In this document: one piece after another, positions 24,451-33,723 of the stretch
How positions within the stretch are numbered: the first letter of the stretch is position 1
Layout of the letters: the number at the start of each line of letters is the position of its first letter
Notes under the pieces: model-generated
The model's database searches: none
Told to the model about the DNA's origin: nothing
Seen by the model: the letters and a program-made list of their open reading frames with translations, nothing else
Translations under genes and position numbers: made by a program
NCBI GenBank assembly: GCA_964550855.1
Contig: CAZKBQ010000006.1
Span: 1 to 64,000, forward strand
Direction of reading: 5' to 3'
DNA: 64,000 nucleotides
Source of the DNA: JAGOBP01 sp964550855
GTDB lineage: Bacteria > Chloroflexota > Anaerolineae > Fen-1058

Positions 24451-25902
24451 TCATGCGCCAACCCGATCGAGAAAACGCCCGGCAAACTGCACGTACTTGT
24501 AAACATCCGCGAAGTTGCTCGCCAACCCGATCGAGGCGCGCAGCGCGCCGGTGGTCTTGCCGTCGATGTTTTGTAGAAACTGTTCAAAGGTCAGGTGATC
24601 CTTATCTCGAAAACAGACTGCCAGATCATCGCGCGTAAAGCCCAGCGCCGCTTCACGCGCGCCCGGATTGCAATGACAGCCCGCCCGCAGTGAAATGCGT
24701 TCTTCATTCGCCAACTTCTCCAAATCGTAGCAACTGAACATCTCGCCATTGCGATCGAAAAAGTTGACCTGGATCGTGCCACCGCGCCGATCGGTGGTGG
24801 GCGGCCCGTAGAGCCGAATCAGCGGCCGGCCGTTGCTGTGCCGCAGCGCCAGCAGTTGATCGATCAGCCAGCCGGTCAGACACATGACGCGCGTGTGGAT
24901 CACATCGAGGCCGATCGCTTCGATCCATTTGAGGCCGATCTCGATCGCGGGGATGTTCAGATAGTTGACCGTGCCATCCTCGAAACTCGCCGGGCCGGGC
25001 GTGAGGTAATGATCAAAGGCAACGACCGACGAGAACGTGATCGTGCCGCCCGAATACCACGGACGCCGCAACTTCTGCATAGCGACTTTGCGTGCGATTA
25101 AGCAGCCCGCGCCGGTGGGATAACCAAACATCTTGTAGAAAGAGAGATCGACAAAGTCGGGATGCCATTGGCTGAGATCAAGCCGATTGGTCGGCGCGAA
25201 CGAGGCGGCGTCGAGCAGCACGTCCCAGCCTTTCGATTGGGCCTCGGCGATCCATTCCAGCGGATGCTGCACGCCCGTGAAGTTGGATTGCGCCGGATAG
25301 GCGAATAAGTTGTGTGCGCCGGGTTGCACGGCATTCAATGCGTGCGTCAGGGTGTCTTCAGCCACGCGGAGGTCAGGCGGAACGATCGGGATGTAGTGAA
25401 CCGCCGCGCCTTTGGCGCGAGCAAATTCACGAATGCCGTTCACCGAGTTGTGATTGTCGAAGGTCAGCAGGTACGTATCGCCCGGCCCAAAAGGATACGA
25501 CTCGCCGATGAGTCTGAGAGCGCCCGTCGAGTTGGCGGTGAAGATCACCGTATACTCGTCGGGCGAAGCGTTGAAGAAGCGCAACACGTAGTCGCGCGCC
25601 TGTTCGACCAACTGCGTCATCGCCAGCGAAGTCAAGTTCTTGGAATGCGGATTGCCGAAGACACCGTCGTTGAGCAGCGCCATGTGATCGCGCAGTTGCG
25701 ATTCGGCATACAGCCCGCCGCCCGTGTAATCCAGATAGACGTGATCCAGCCGATCGAGCCGCGCGTATTCGGTGGCGCGCAAGTCGTCGAGTAGGCGCGT
25801 TGAATCATAGGCTGGGTAAGCGCGTCGAAATTCTTCAAAGGCGGCATCGACTGGCGCAAGCGCAAAGCGCACGTCGGGTTCAAACACGGTCGGTAACAAC
25901 AT
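24451..25902 (-). CDS. Molybdenum-cofactor-sulfurase-like class V aminotransferase
   Basis: 483 residues, start at 25902 chosen for GGGAGGAG upstream. A PLP enzyme of the cysteine desulfurase superfamily. The PLP lysine is in LSFYKMFGYPTG (about 275). The sulfur-carrying cysteine is in AGCHCNPGA (about 410), closer to the MOCOS/ABA3 type (GCFCN) than to SufS. N-terminal HVYLDYTGGGLY is the usual first strand. It may transfer sulfur to the molybdenum cofactor or make persulfide for another acceptor. The MOSC domain of eukaryotic MOCOS is absent. The neighbours are surface proteins, so no pathway partner is visible. It ends a - strand run of four genes with gaps of 28 to 81 bases. Confidence 0.85.
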   Translation of the reverse strand: MLLPTVFEPDVRFALAPVDAAFEEFRRAYPAYDSTRLLDDLRATEYARLDRLDHVYLDYTGGGLYAESQLRDHMALLNDGVFGNPHSKNLTSLAMTQLVEQARDYVLRFFNASPDEYTVIFTANSTGALRLIGESYPFGPGDTYLLTFDNHNSVNGIREFARAKGAAVHYIPIVPPDLRVAEDTLTHALNAVQPGAHNLFAYPAQSNFTGVQHPLEWIAEAQSKGWDVLLDAASFAPTNRLDLSQWHPDFVDLSFYKMFGYPTGAGCLIARKVAMQKLRRPWYSGGTITFSSVVAFDHYLTPGPASFEDGTVNYLNIPAIEIGLKWIEAIGLDVIHTRVMCLTGWLIDQLLALRHSNGRPLIRLYGPPTTDRRGGTIQVNFFDRNGEMFSCYDLEKLANEERISLRAGCHCNPGAREAALGFTRDDLAVCFRDKDHLTFEQFLQNIDGKTTGALRASIGLASNFADVYKYVQFAGRFLDRVGA

Positions 25903-25940
25903 GATCTCCTCCCTGATGGTGATCTCGTCTGACAATGGCC

Positions 25941-27653
25941 TTACTTCTGAATCAACGGCAGATACAGCCAATGATTGAGCGCCGGCGGGGGTGTGGGCGT
26001 CGGCGTCGATATGCAGCCATCCGGGCCGGGCACGCAGGTTGCAGTTGCTGTCGGCGTCCAAGTGGCCGTTAGCGATGGGCCGGGCGTGTTCGTCGGGGTA
26101 ACCGTCGGCGTTGAGGTTGAAGTCGGTGATGGGCCGGGTGTGTTGGTCGGCGTGACAGTTGGCGTGCGTGTCACCGTTGCGGTTGGCGTGTGTGTTGCAG
26201 TTGAAGTTGAAGTCGGCGACGGGCCGGACGTATTCGTCGGCGTGGCAGTCGGCGTTGATGTTGACGTGCTGGTCGCGGTCGGTGTCGCCGTCTCAGTCGG
26301 TGTGGCGGTCGGCGTTCGAGTGGGCGTGGCTGTCCTCGTCGGCGTGGCCGTTGACGTGCGCGTAGGCGTGGCGGTGTTCGTCGCCGTGGGCGTACTGGTC
26401 GGCGTGGCCTGCCCCGGCGAGTTGTATTCGTAGGCGCCGATGTCGCACACGCCATCGCGCAGATATGAGCGCTGATCGGTCAACAGCAGGCTGTTGGCCT
26501 GATCGCGGCAGCCGAGTATATCGCCGGCATTGATAGCGGGGCTGCCTGCATTCAGCGCATGGGTGAATGCAGGACCGCCATTGTTGGCTAACGCGTCCAC
26601 CTTCGGATCGCTGCCAGTGATGTTGCCGGTGGTCACGCCGTTGATGGTGCAACCGGTCGTATCCTCAATCAAGTTGTAACCTTGACTGGTTACCGTGCCC
26701 GAGCAATCATTGAAGACCTGCAAAGTCGAAGCGTCGATGTTGTTGGCAATCAGGCTGTTGCGCAGTGTCAGCGTCGCGTTGGCGCCGTTATAAATTCCGC
26801 CGCCGGTCGCGCCGCCAGAAGTCAGGCTAACCGTATTGCTGACAATGGTCACATTGTAGAGATCGGCCGTGCCGGTATTGAGCAGGCCTCCGCCGCTGCT
26901 ATCGGCGCTGTTGCCGCTGAGCGTGCTGTTCACGAGCGTGAGTGTGCCCAACGAGCTAATCGCGCCGCCGCCATTCGTATTGGTGTTATTGCTCAGGGTG
27001 CTGTCGCGGATGATCGAGGTGGTGTTGGGCTGAAGATAGACACCGCCGCTCGTGTTGTTTTCGATCCGGCTGCTGAAAACGTTCAGGCTTGAACCGCTGA
27101 GAACATAGATCGCCGCGCTGCCCACGTTGCTAACAAGCCGCACCATGGCCAGATTCAAGACGGATGTGCCTGTCACACGCACCCCGCTGCCCGCAGTGGT
27201 GGTATTGCCTCCCTGTACCGTCAAGCGTGAGATTGACACCGAGCTGCCGCCCGAAATTTCAAACACCCGATCAAGCCCGTTGGCTTCAATGGCCGTAATG
27301 ACCGGTCCGGCGCCCGCTAACGTGAGATCGGCGGTGATGTCCAGATCGCCCGAGGCAGGATCATCGCCAATAATCGGCGCGATCGATAGGATGTACAGGC
27401 CGCCGGGCAAGCTAATGGTATCCGCGCCGTTACCGGCGGGACAGGCATCCACCGCCGTGTCGGTGTTGGCGGCGATGATGGCCTCGCGCAGCGAACAGTC
27501 GCCATCTGTGTTGACCTCGTCGGCGGTGGTGTTGACGGCGATGGTGGCGGCGCGGGCGATGGGCGTTCCATGAAGTGCAATCATCACGCCGCCGATCAAG
27601 GCCGCGATCAAGCTCAATCGAACGGCCCTGACGGCCGCAGTGTGACTCTTCAC
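25941..27653 (-). CDS. Secreted CSLREA / beta-helix protein
   Basis: 570 residues from a GTG at 27653, set by GGAGG seven bases upstream and by a signal peptide (AVRLSLIAALIGGVMIALHG, then ARAAT). CSLREA domain at about 45-75 (DGDCSLREAIIAANTDTAVD), parallel beta-helix to about 410 (repeats such as GGGLLNTGTADLYNVTIVSN), then about 140 residues of TPT/TAT repeats and a terminal HWLYLPLIQK. It is a paralogue of the frameshifted protein at 22597-24230 but lacks the cupredoxin. Probably exposed on the cell surface. The threonine-proline linker is encoded by repetitive DNA, prone to length change. Confidence 0.88.
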   Translation of the reverse strand: MKSHTAAVRAVRLSLIAALIGGVMIALHGTPIARAATIAVNTTADEVNTDGDCSLREAIIAANTDTAVDACPAGNGADTISLPGGLYILSIAPIIGDDPASGDLDITADLTLAGAGPVITAIEANGLDRVFEISGGSSVSISRLTVQGGNTTTAGSGVRVTGTSVLNLAMVRLVSNVGSAAIYVLSGSSLNVFSSRIENNTSGGVYLQPNTTSIIRDSTLSNNTNTNGGGAISSLGTLTLVNSTLSGNSADSSGGGLLNTGTADLYNVTIVSNTVSLTSGGATGGGIYNGANATLTLRNSLIANNIDASTLQVFNDCSGTVTSQGYNLIEDTTGCTINGVTTGNITGSDPKVDALANNGGPAFTHALNAGSPAINAGDILGCRDQANSLLLTDQRSYLRDGVCDIGAYEYNSPGQATPTSTPTATNTATPTRTSTATPTRTATPTRTPTATPTETATPTATSTSTSTPTATPTNTSGPSPTSTSTATHTPTATVTRTPTVTPTNTPGPSPTSTSTPTVTPTNTPGPSLTATWTPTATATCVPGPDGCISTPTPTPPPALNHWLYLPLIQK

Positions 27654-27681
27654 GATGACTCCTCCCCGGGCTTCATATCCT

Positions 27682-27936
27682 TTATGGCCGATCGACCAAT
27701 ATCTCGATATGCGAGGTGGGATGTGGCCGCGGACTGCGCACGATGCCATCCGGCCAGATCGACGCCGGGGCGACCGACAGGTGAGAGGTGGGATGCGGGC
27801 GGGGCTGCCGGACTATGTCGGTGGCTGCAGCGGACGAACTCGGGGTTGCTCCCTGTGCGGCGACTACTGCGCCGATCAGCACGACGAGAACGATGACGAT
27901 CAGCAGACTGCTTGTGAGAAAGCGTGTGCGATTCAC
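27682..27936 (-). CDS. Small exported peptide with duplicated RPHPTSH motif
   Basis: 84 residues from a GTG at 27936 (GGAGG seven bases upstream). A hydrophobic N-terminus (FLTSSLLIVIVLVVLIGAVV) acts as signal peptide or anchor. The mature part holds two copies of a 12-residue unit: IVRQPRPHPTSH and IVRSPRPHPTSH. The histidines could bind metal, but that is speculation. It lies 28 bases before the CSLREA protein gene and is probably co-transcribed with it. Family unknown to me. Confidence 0.65.
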   Translation of the reverse strand: MNRTRFLTSSLLIVIVLVVLIGAVVAAQGATPSSSAAATDIVRQPRPHPTSHLSVAPASIWPDGIVRSPRPHPTSHIEILVDRP

Positions 27937-28017
27937 GATCAGCCTCCCTTTGGCCGAGTTATTTGGATGGCGGACAGGGCACGTTGGGCCCGCGTCGATT
28001 ACATTGGGCGATACACA

Positions 28018-28230
28018 CTATCGGGTTGACTCGATTTCACCGTCCTGGGGCTGATCCTGCCAGCCGACGAGTTCACACAGCCACCGATCGAGCTGCGCCA
28101 ACGTCGCGAACGGCAGACGCTGCCCGGCCGACGTCACCAGCACGCCGTGCCAGATGGTTGTGCCATCGGCGGCGCGCTCTGACCAGATCGAAACGAGATA
28201 GGATGTGGGACGGCGCGTGGCGGTATCCAT
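28018..28230 (-). CDS. Small hypothetical protein beside a regulator
   Basis: 70 residues, three or four predicted strands and one helix (SYLVSIWSERAADGTTIWHG, then LAQLDRWLCELVGW). No known motif. It heads the - strand group leading to the CSLREA protein and sits just downstream of the large STAND/SARP regulator. Start at 28230; no clear ribosome site is seen. Confidence 0.6.
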   Translation of the reverse strand: MDTATRRPTSYLVSIWSERAADGTTIWHGVLVTSAGQRLPFATLAQLDRWLCELVGWQDQPQDGEIESTR

Positions 28231-28349
28231 TGGCTTGCGCCACAGGATAGCAAGGAGCGCTTTAACAGGTGCTATAAAGAGTGCTTAAATGAGGGTAAGA
28301 GATTGGTATTGATCACGCTTGCACAAGCGGGGATGGCAGCCGGATCGAG

Positions 28350-31300
28350 CTAAACTTCTTGACCGCGTTTCAAGCGCTCGTAGAGCGCCACACTCTCGCC
28401 TGCGGGCGCCGAGCCGAGTTCATCACGCATCAGCTGCTCAAAGGTCCGATAATGCCGCAGGGCCTGGCCGCGCTCGCCCAGCCGCGCGTAGCAGCGCATG
28501 AGTTCACGATGCGCTTCTTCCAGCATTTCATCCTTTTCAAGTGTCCGCCGGTAGGCTTCTGCGGCGCGCGCATACTCATGCTGGGTGAAGAGCAACTGCC
28601 CCAGGTTAAGCAGCGCGTCGAGATATTTGCGGCGCAGCTCCTCGCGCCGCAGCAAAAACCAGTCGCCGTCGAGGATATCCTCGGCGAAATCGCCGTGATA
28701 GAGCGCGACGGCTTCCTGCAGGAGCGCGATCGCTCGATCGGGTGCCTGAGTCTGTGCGCGGCTGGACTGTACTAGATTGACCTCAAACACTTCAACGTCG
28801 TACTCATAATTGAGCGCGCGGTTGAAGCGATAGACTTCATCTTCAAAGAGTATCCAGTGCGGATTGCCCAGGACGCGGCGCAAGTGATAGAGGGTGATGC
28901 CCAGATTGTTGCGCAGCTGTTTGGACGAAGCCTCCGGCCACAACGCCAAGCCGATCTGCGTCTTGGTGCGCGCCGGATAGGATGCCAGATAGAACAACAG
29001 CTCTTTGACACGCGCGTAGGGCCAGGTTGTCAGCGCCCGTTCGTCGGCAAGGACACGCGAGACGCCCAGCGCGCAGAGCCGCAGCTGCGGGCCGGCAGAC
29101 GCAATCTTGATCGCCGTTACCCTGTCCTGTAAAAGATGCTCCACAGCCCGGCTTGCTTGATCGAGCGTCCATTCCTGCCCAATGGCATAATTCGTTTCAA
29201 ATTCCTCTGCGGTCAGCACGGCGCGCACTGCGGTGTTATCCTGTGTCAGCGTGGCCGCGATGTCGGCGTCGAGCCGCGCGGCATTTACGGTTACATGGGC
29301 ATCGATAGCGCCCAGCACTTTCGCCGCTTCAGCAGTGCCTCCTCGCTCCGCAGCAATTCGACTCAACCCCGCCAACACGGTGAGAATAGCGATCTCGTAG
29401 CCAATCTCCCGGAAGAGCCGCAGGCTCTCTCGCAAGAGCGCGCTTGCCGCGTTGAGATCGCCCTGGGCCAAACGAATGTGCCCCAGTCCTTCCAGGCTCC
29501 CGGCACTCACATCTTTTTGACCCCAATCCCGCGCCTGCGCTAATACTTGCTCATACAGCCCGGCCGCGCGCAGCAGGTCACCCTGAAGCCGCGCCAGATG
29601 AGCCAGGTTGACCGACTCGACGAGCTGCAGATTCTTATCCGCCAATTCATTGCCGATGGCCAGCGCTTCTTCGAACAAATCGCGAGCAGCGTCCGGTTGG
29701 CCGGCGTTTGCTGCAATGTAGCCCATCACGTTCAGACATTTGGCAATCGAGCGTTTGTCCCCCGTGTCTCGAAAGAGCTGTGTGCTTTCCTCCAGCATAG
29801 TGCGCGCCGCTGCCTCGTCCCGGCGGTAGACGATCATGCCGTGGATGTAACTGACCCAGGCCAGCATCCACTGATCGCCCGATCGTCGCGCGCTGGCGAT
29901 GCCGGCCGCGGAGAGAGGCAGTGCGTCAGACAAGTTGCCCGCATACGAGGTTAGCTGCGCCTGCAGCGCCAATCCGTATGACACGGTGATCGGATCGTCC
30001 AGCGCCTGCGCCAAAGCGAGGCCCCTTTGCAGCCAGTCGCGCTTGCCGCCGTAATCACCCTGCGCATAAGCCAGCCAACCCTCGGCCACAATGGCTCGCG
30101 CCAGGTGGAGATCGCCAATCGGGGATTGGGCTTCCCGCCGGGCGTCGTAAGCTGCAATCGCCTGCTGCAACCAGCGGCGTCCCTCGCTCCAATGGCCGCG
30201 TCGCTCCCAGAACCCATGCAGCGCCTTCGACAGCCTCAACCCGCCGATGCTGCCATTATCCGATTGGACACTCCACGCCAGCGCAGCGCGGAAATTATCG
30301 TGCTCTTTATCCAGACGTTTGAGCCAGAGTAATTGATCGGCGCCTTTGGTGTTTGGCTCTGCTTGTTCGGCAAGTTCGCTCGAGTAGGCCAGCTGCCGAT
30401 CGCGGATGATCGTTTCCTCGCCCGCGGCGCGCAACTGATCGAGCGCGTATTGCCGGATCGGTTCCAGCAGCCGATAGCGCACCGCTTCGCCCGGTTCGCG
30501 CTCGGCGATCAGGACCAGCGATTTATCCGACAGATCGGATAACACGTCGAGGACATCTGCTGCCTGCAAGACATTATCCGGGGACTCGGGATCAGCGCAG
30601 ATCGCTTCCACTGCGTCAAGGGTGAAGCTGCCGGCAAACGCAGCCACACGCCGAAAGACGATCTGCTCGCGCGGCAACAACAAGCGGTAACTCCAGTCGA
30701 GCGCGGCGCGCATGGTCTGATGGCGCGGCGCGGCGGCACGGTCGCCGTGGGTCAAGAGTTGCAGGCTGTTGTCGATGCGCGCTGCAATCTGTTCGAGGTC
30801 CAGCAGCTTTACGCGCGCGGCGGCCAGTTCAATGGCCAGTGGAATGCCATCCAGCCGGCGGCAGATGCGTTCCACAAGAGCGGCATTGGCCGGGTTGAGT
30901 GCAAAGCCCGGCAGAGCAGCGCCGGCGCGCGCCGCGAACAACTTTATCGCGTCGGTTTTTGCCAGCTGGGTGAATGGCACAGAGTATGGCAATTCGGGCA
31001 ATGCCAGTGACGGCACCAGCCACGTTAGTTCAAACGGCAGATTCAGCGGCTCACGACTCGTCGCCAGGATGTGCAGGTGTGGACAAGCGTCGAGCAGACT
31101 CTGCGCCAGTTCCGCGCAGCCCGCCAGCAGGTGTTCACAATTGTCGAGGATGAGCAGCAACTTCTTGGGTTGAAGGTAGTCCGCCAGGGTTTCGCCAAGC
31201 GAGCGATCCTGCGCTTCGGACACGCCCAGCGTTGTCGCTACCGCTTGCGGGATGAGAGGCGGCGCATCCAGCCCGGCCAGATCGACAAACCAGACGCCAT

Positions 31301-31499
31301 GCTCGAATCTCGATGACTTCAGCAGGCTTTCCGCCACGGCGACGGCCAGCCGGGTCTTGCCGCAGCCGCCCGGGCCGGTCAAGGTCAGCAAGCGCGTGGA
31401 CATCAACAGTCGCCGGACTTCTGCGATCTCGCGCTCGCGCCCGATGAACCGGGTAACCGGAAGCGGCAGATTGCGCGGAATCTTGATAGAGCGGCTCAT
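28350..31499 (-). CDS. AfsR/SARP-type regulator with the SARP part at the C-terminus
   Basis: 1049 residues. The N-terminal NB-ARC-like STAND ATPase begins NLPLPVTRFIGREREI and has Walker A TGPGGCGKTR (about 40-49) and Walker B LLLILDNCEHLL. A helical region with TPR-like repeats follows (about 400-760). The C-terminal 250 residues hold a winged-helix part (ALTTWPYARVKELLFYL, then LRNNLGITLYHLRRVLGNP) and a BTAD domain (YHGDFAEDILDGDWFLLRRE), the pair that defines SARP activators. In AfsR the SARP part is at the N-terminus, so the domain order here is reversed. It is divergent from another STAND gene at 31636. Targets are unknown; nearby surface-protein genes are candidates. Confidence 0.9.
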   Translation of the reverse strand: MSRSIKIPRNLPLPVTRFIGREREIAEVRRLLMSTRLLTLTGPGGCGKTRLAVAVAESLLKSSRFEHGVWFVDLAGLDAPPLIPQAVATTLGVSEAQDRSLGETLADYLQPKKLLLILDNCEHLLAGCAELAQSLLDACPHLHILATSREPLNLPFELTWLVPSLALPELPYSVPFTQLAKTDAIKLFAARAGAALPGFALNPANAALVERICRRLDGIPLAIELAAARVKLLDLEQIAARIDNSLQLLTHGDRAAAPRHQTMRAALDWSYRLLLPREQIVFRRVAAFAGSFTLDAVEAICADPESPDNVLQAADVLDVLSDLSDKSLVLIAEREPGEAVRYRLLEPIRQYALDQLRAAGEETIIRDRQLAYSSELAEQAEPNTKGADQLLWLKRLDKEHDNFRAALAWSVQSDNGSIGGLRLSKALHGFWERRGHWSEGRRWLQQAIAAYDARREAQSPIGDLHLARAIVAEGWLAYAQGDYGGKRDWLQRGLALAQALDDPITVSYGLALQAQLTSYAGNLSDALPLSAAGIASARRSGDQWMLAWVSYIHGMIVYRRDEAAARTMLEESTQLFRDTGDKRSIAKCLNVMGYIAANAGQPDAARDLFEEALAIGNELADKNLQLVESVNLAHLARLQGDLLRAAGLYEQVLAQARDWGQKDVSAGSLEGLGHIRLAQGDLNAASALLRESLRLFREIGYEIAILTVLAGLSRIAAERGGTAEAAKVLGAIDAHVTVNAARLDADIAATLTQDNTAVRAVLTAEEFETNYAIGQEWTLDQASRAVEHLLQDRVTAIKIASAGPQLRLCALGVSRVLADERALTTWPYARVKELLFYLASYPARTKTQIGLALWPEASSKQLRNNLGITLYHLRRVLGNPHWILFEDEVYRFNRALNYEYDVEVFEVNLVQSSRAQTQAPDRAIALLQEAVALYHGDFAEDILDGDWFLLRREELRRKYLDALLNLGQLLFTQHEYARAAEAYRRTLEKDEMLEEAHRELMRCYARLGERGQALRHYRTFEQLMRDELGSAPAGESVALYERLKRGQEV

Positions 31500-31584
31500 G
31501 TTCCGCTTTCCCTCAGGATCGATTGAAACGCCCGTCGATCGGGCAGTGGCCTGGAATCAGTATATCACGCCAACGGTGCGCCGA

Positions 31585-31612
31585 TTGACTTGCTCACCCG
31601 ATCGGGTATACT
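31585..31612 (+). promoter_or_regulatory. Promoter of the STAND gene at 31636
   Basis: TTGACT (31585-31590), 16-bp spacer, TATACT (31607-31612), followed by the ribosome site GGGGGAGG and ATG. Confidence 0.7.
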
Positions 31613-31635
31613 TTTTCACCAAGGGGGAGGCACTT

Positions 31636-33723
31636 ATGCCTGCGAGCCTGGGGGAGCGGTTGAACGCGGCACGCCGCCGTCAATTTGTCGGCCGGGCTGC
31701 GGAGCTGGGTGTGTTTCAAGCGGCACTGTCGGCGGCCGATCTGCCGTTTCAGATCATGTTTGTAGTTGGTCCGGGCGGGGTGGGCAAGACCGCGCTGCTC
31801 CACGAGTTTAAGCGCCTGAGCGAAGCTGCTCAGGCGCGTTCGTTCTATCTCGACGCGCGCACCATCGAACCCGTACCCGAGGCTTTTGTCGGCGCCCTGC
31901 GCTCATTGATGGGCCTGGACGCTGCGGATTCTCCGCTGGACGTGTTGGGCCGCGAAGCAGACCGGATGATCATTCTGGTGGATACCGCCGAGATTCTTCA
32001 GCCGCTTGATGCCTGGCTGCGTGAGACGTTTCTGCCGCAGCTGTCTGAAAGCGTGTTGATGGTCTTTGCCGGGCGCGAGCCACCCGCCGCCGCGTGGAGC
32101 GCCGACGCCGGCTGGCAGGCGCTCATTCGCGTGCTGCCGCTGCGCAATCTCAGCCCCGCGGAGAGCCGCGCGTTCCTGACTCACCGCCGCATCCCCGATG
32201 ATCAGCATCAGGCCGTCCTGGCCTTCACGCACGGCTTCCCGCTGGCGCTGTCGCTCGTCGCCGATGTGTTCGCGCAGCGGCCGGATACCTGGCGCGAGTT
32301 TCAGCCGCAGGCGCACCCCGACATCATCAAGGCGCTGCTGGAGCGCTTTGTGCAAAAGGTGCCCGGCCCGGCGCATCGCGCTGCGCTGGAGGCGTGCGCG
32401 CTGGTGCGCGTGACGACGGAAGCCCTGCTGAGCGAGATGCTGATGATGGGCGAGAGCACGCACGAGCTGTTTGACTGGCTGCGCAGCCTGTCGTTCATTG
32501 AAGCGCGCGCCGATGGCCTGTTTCCGCACGATCTGGCGCGCGAGGCGTTGGCCGCCGATGTGCGCTGGCGCAACCCCGACTGGTATGCAGAACTGCACAA
32601 GCGCGCCCGCAATTACTATCACAGCCACATTGCGGCCACCACCGGCCTCACTCAACAGCGCTTGTTATTTGATCTGATTTTTCTGCATCGCGACAACCCG
32701 GTGGTGCGCCCGTTTCTAGAATGGCAGGCCGTCGGCAGCATCAGCCCCGAGCCGGTGCGAGCCGGTGAGCTGGCAGCCCTCATCGATATGGTCGCCAGAC
32801 ATGAGGGCACCGACTCGGCCGCTATCGCCGCGCACTGGTTTAAGCGCCAGCCGCAGGGAATTCAACTGATTCGCGAGGCAGACGGCCGCCCGGCCGGCCT
32901 GCTCATGCTGGTCAGGCTGGATGAGGCTGCACCTGATGATCTCGCCGTTGATCCGGCGGCGCAGAAAGCCCGGGCGGTTCTGCAGCGCGTGCCGCTTCGA
33001 TCGGGCGAGACGGCAACCCTGTTTCGCTTCTGGCTGGATGCCGAAACGTATCAAGCAGTTTCGCCCACGCAAAGCCTGATCTTCGTCAATGTGGTGCGGC
33101 ACTATCTGACGACGCCCGGCCTCGCCTACACGTTCTTTCCGGTGGCCGACGCCGACTTCTGGGCGCCGATGCTGGGTTACGCCAATATTCAACGCCTGGC
33201 CGAAGCCGACTTTGAGGTGGGCGGCAGAGCGTACGGCATGTACGGCCACGATTGGCGGGTTGAACCGCCGGCGGCCTGGCTGAGCCTGCTGGCCGAACGT
33301 GAAGTGGCCTCACCCGATGCTGCACCGCCCACGCCCGCCGAATCGGTCATGGTGTTGAGCGAGACGGAATTTGCAGAGGCGGTGCGGGACGCTCTGCGCG
33401 ACTTTGCCCAGCCGGATTTGACGGCGGCCAATCCGCTGCTGCGATCGCGCGTGGTGCTCGATCGGACGGGGGCCGGGGCCGATCTGAAGCAGCGGGCGGC
33501 CACGCTGCAGTCGCTCATTGCAGCCGCGGCCGATCAGCTGCGGGCGTCGCCACGGGACGCCAAGCTCTATCGGGCGGTGTATCACACCTACCTCATGCCC
33601 GCGGCCACACAGGAACAGGCCGCCGAGCTGCTCGATCTGCCGTTCAGCACCTATCGACGCCATTTGAAGTCCGGCATTATGCGCCTGACTGAGAGCCTGT
33701 GGCGACAGGAGATTGGCGCGTAA
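31636..33723 (+). CDS. STAND NTPase with a C-terminal helix-turn-helix-like part
   Basis: 695 residues from the ATG at 31636 (GGGGGAGG five bases upstream). Walker A is VVGPGGVGKTALLHEFKRL (about 45-60) and the Walker B-like strand is MIILVDTAEIL. About 130 residues after the NTPase form helices. The middle (about 350-550) looks like a divergent acyltransferase-like or sensor domain and is not confidently assigned. The C-terminus (LYRAVYHTYLMPAATQEQAAELLDLPFSTYRRHLK) resembles a sigma-region-4 type HTH. It therefore may bind DNA directly. Divergent from the SARP regulator with 136 bases between, so the two may share control. Confidence 0.75.
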   Translation: MPASLGERLNAARRRQFVGRAAELGVFQAALSAADLPFQIMFVVGPGGVGKTALLHEFKRLSEAAQARSFYLDARTIEPVPEAFVGALRSLMGLDAADSPLDVLGREADRMIILVDTAEILQPLDAWLRETFLPQLSESVLMVFAGREPPAAAWSADAGWQALIRVLPLRNLSPAESRAFLTHRRIPDDQHQAVLAFTHGFPLALSLVADVFAQRPDTWREFQPQAHPDIIKALLERFVQKVPGPAHRAALEACALVRVTTEALLSEMLMMGESTHELFDWLRSLSFIEARADGLFPHDLAREALAADVRWRNPDWYAELHKRARNYYHSHIAATTGLTQQRLLFDLIFLHRDNPVVRPFLEWQAVGSISPEPVRAGELAALIDMVARHEGTDSAAIAAHWFKRQPQGIQLIREADGRPAGLLMLVRLDEAAPDDLAVDPAAQKARAVLQRVPLRSGETATLFRFWLDAETYQAVSPTQSLIFVNVVRHYLTTPGLAYTFFPVADADFWAPMLGYANIQRLAEADFEVGGRAYGMYGHDWRVEPPAAWLSLLAEREVASPDAAPPTPAESVMVLSETEFAEAVRDALRDFAQPDLTAANPLLRSRVVLDRTGAGADLKQRAATLQSLIAAAADQLRASPRDAKLYRAVYHTYLMPAATQEQAAELLDLPFSTYRRHLKSGIMRLTESLWRQEIGA

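Noticed and set aside
25970..26400. GTCGGCGTG-type tandem repeats as a possible CRISPR array
   Set aside because: They encode the TPT/TAT linker of the CSLREA protein in frame and have no spacer structure.
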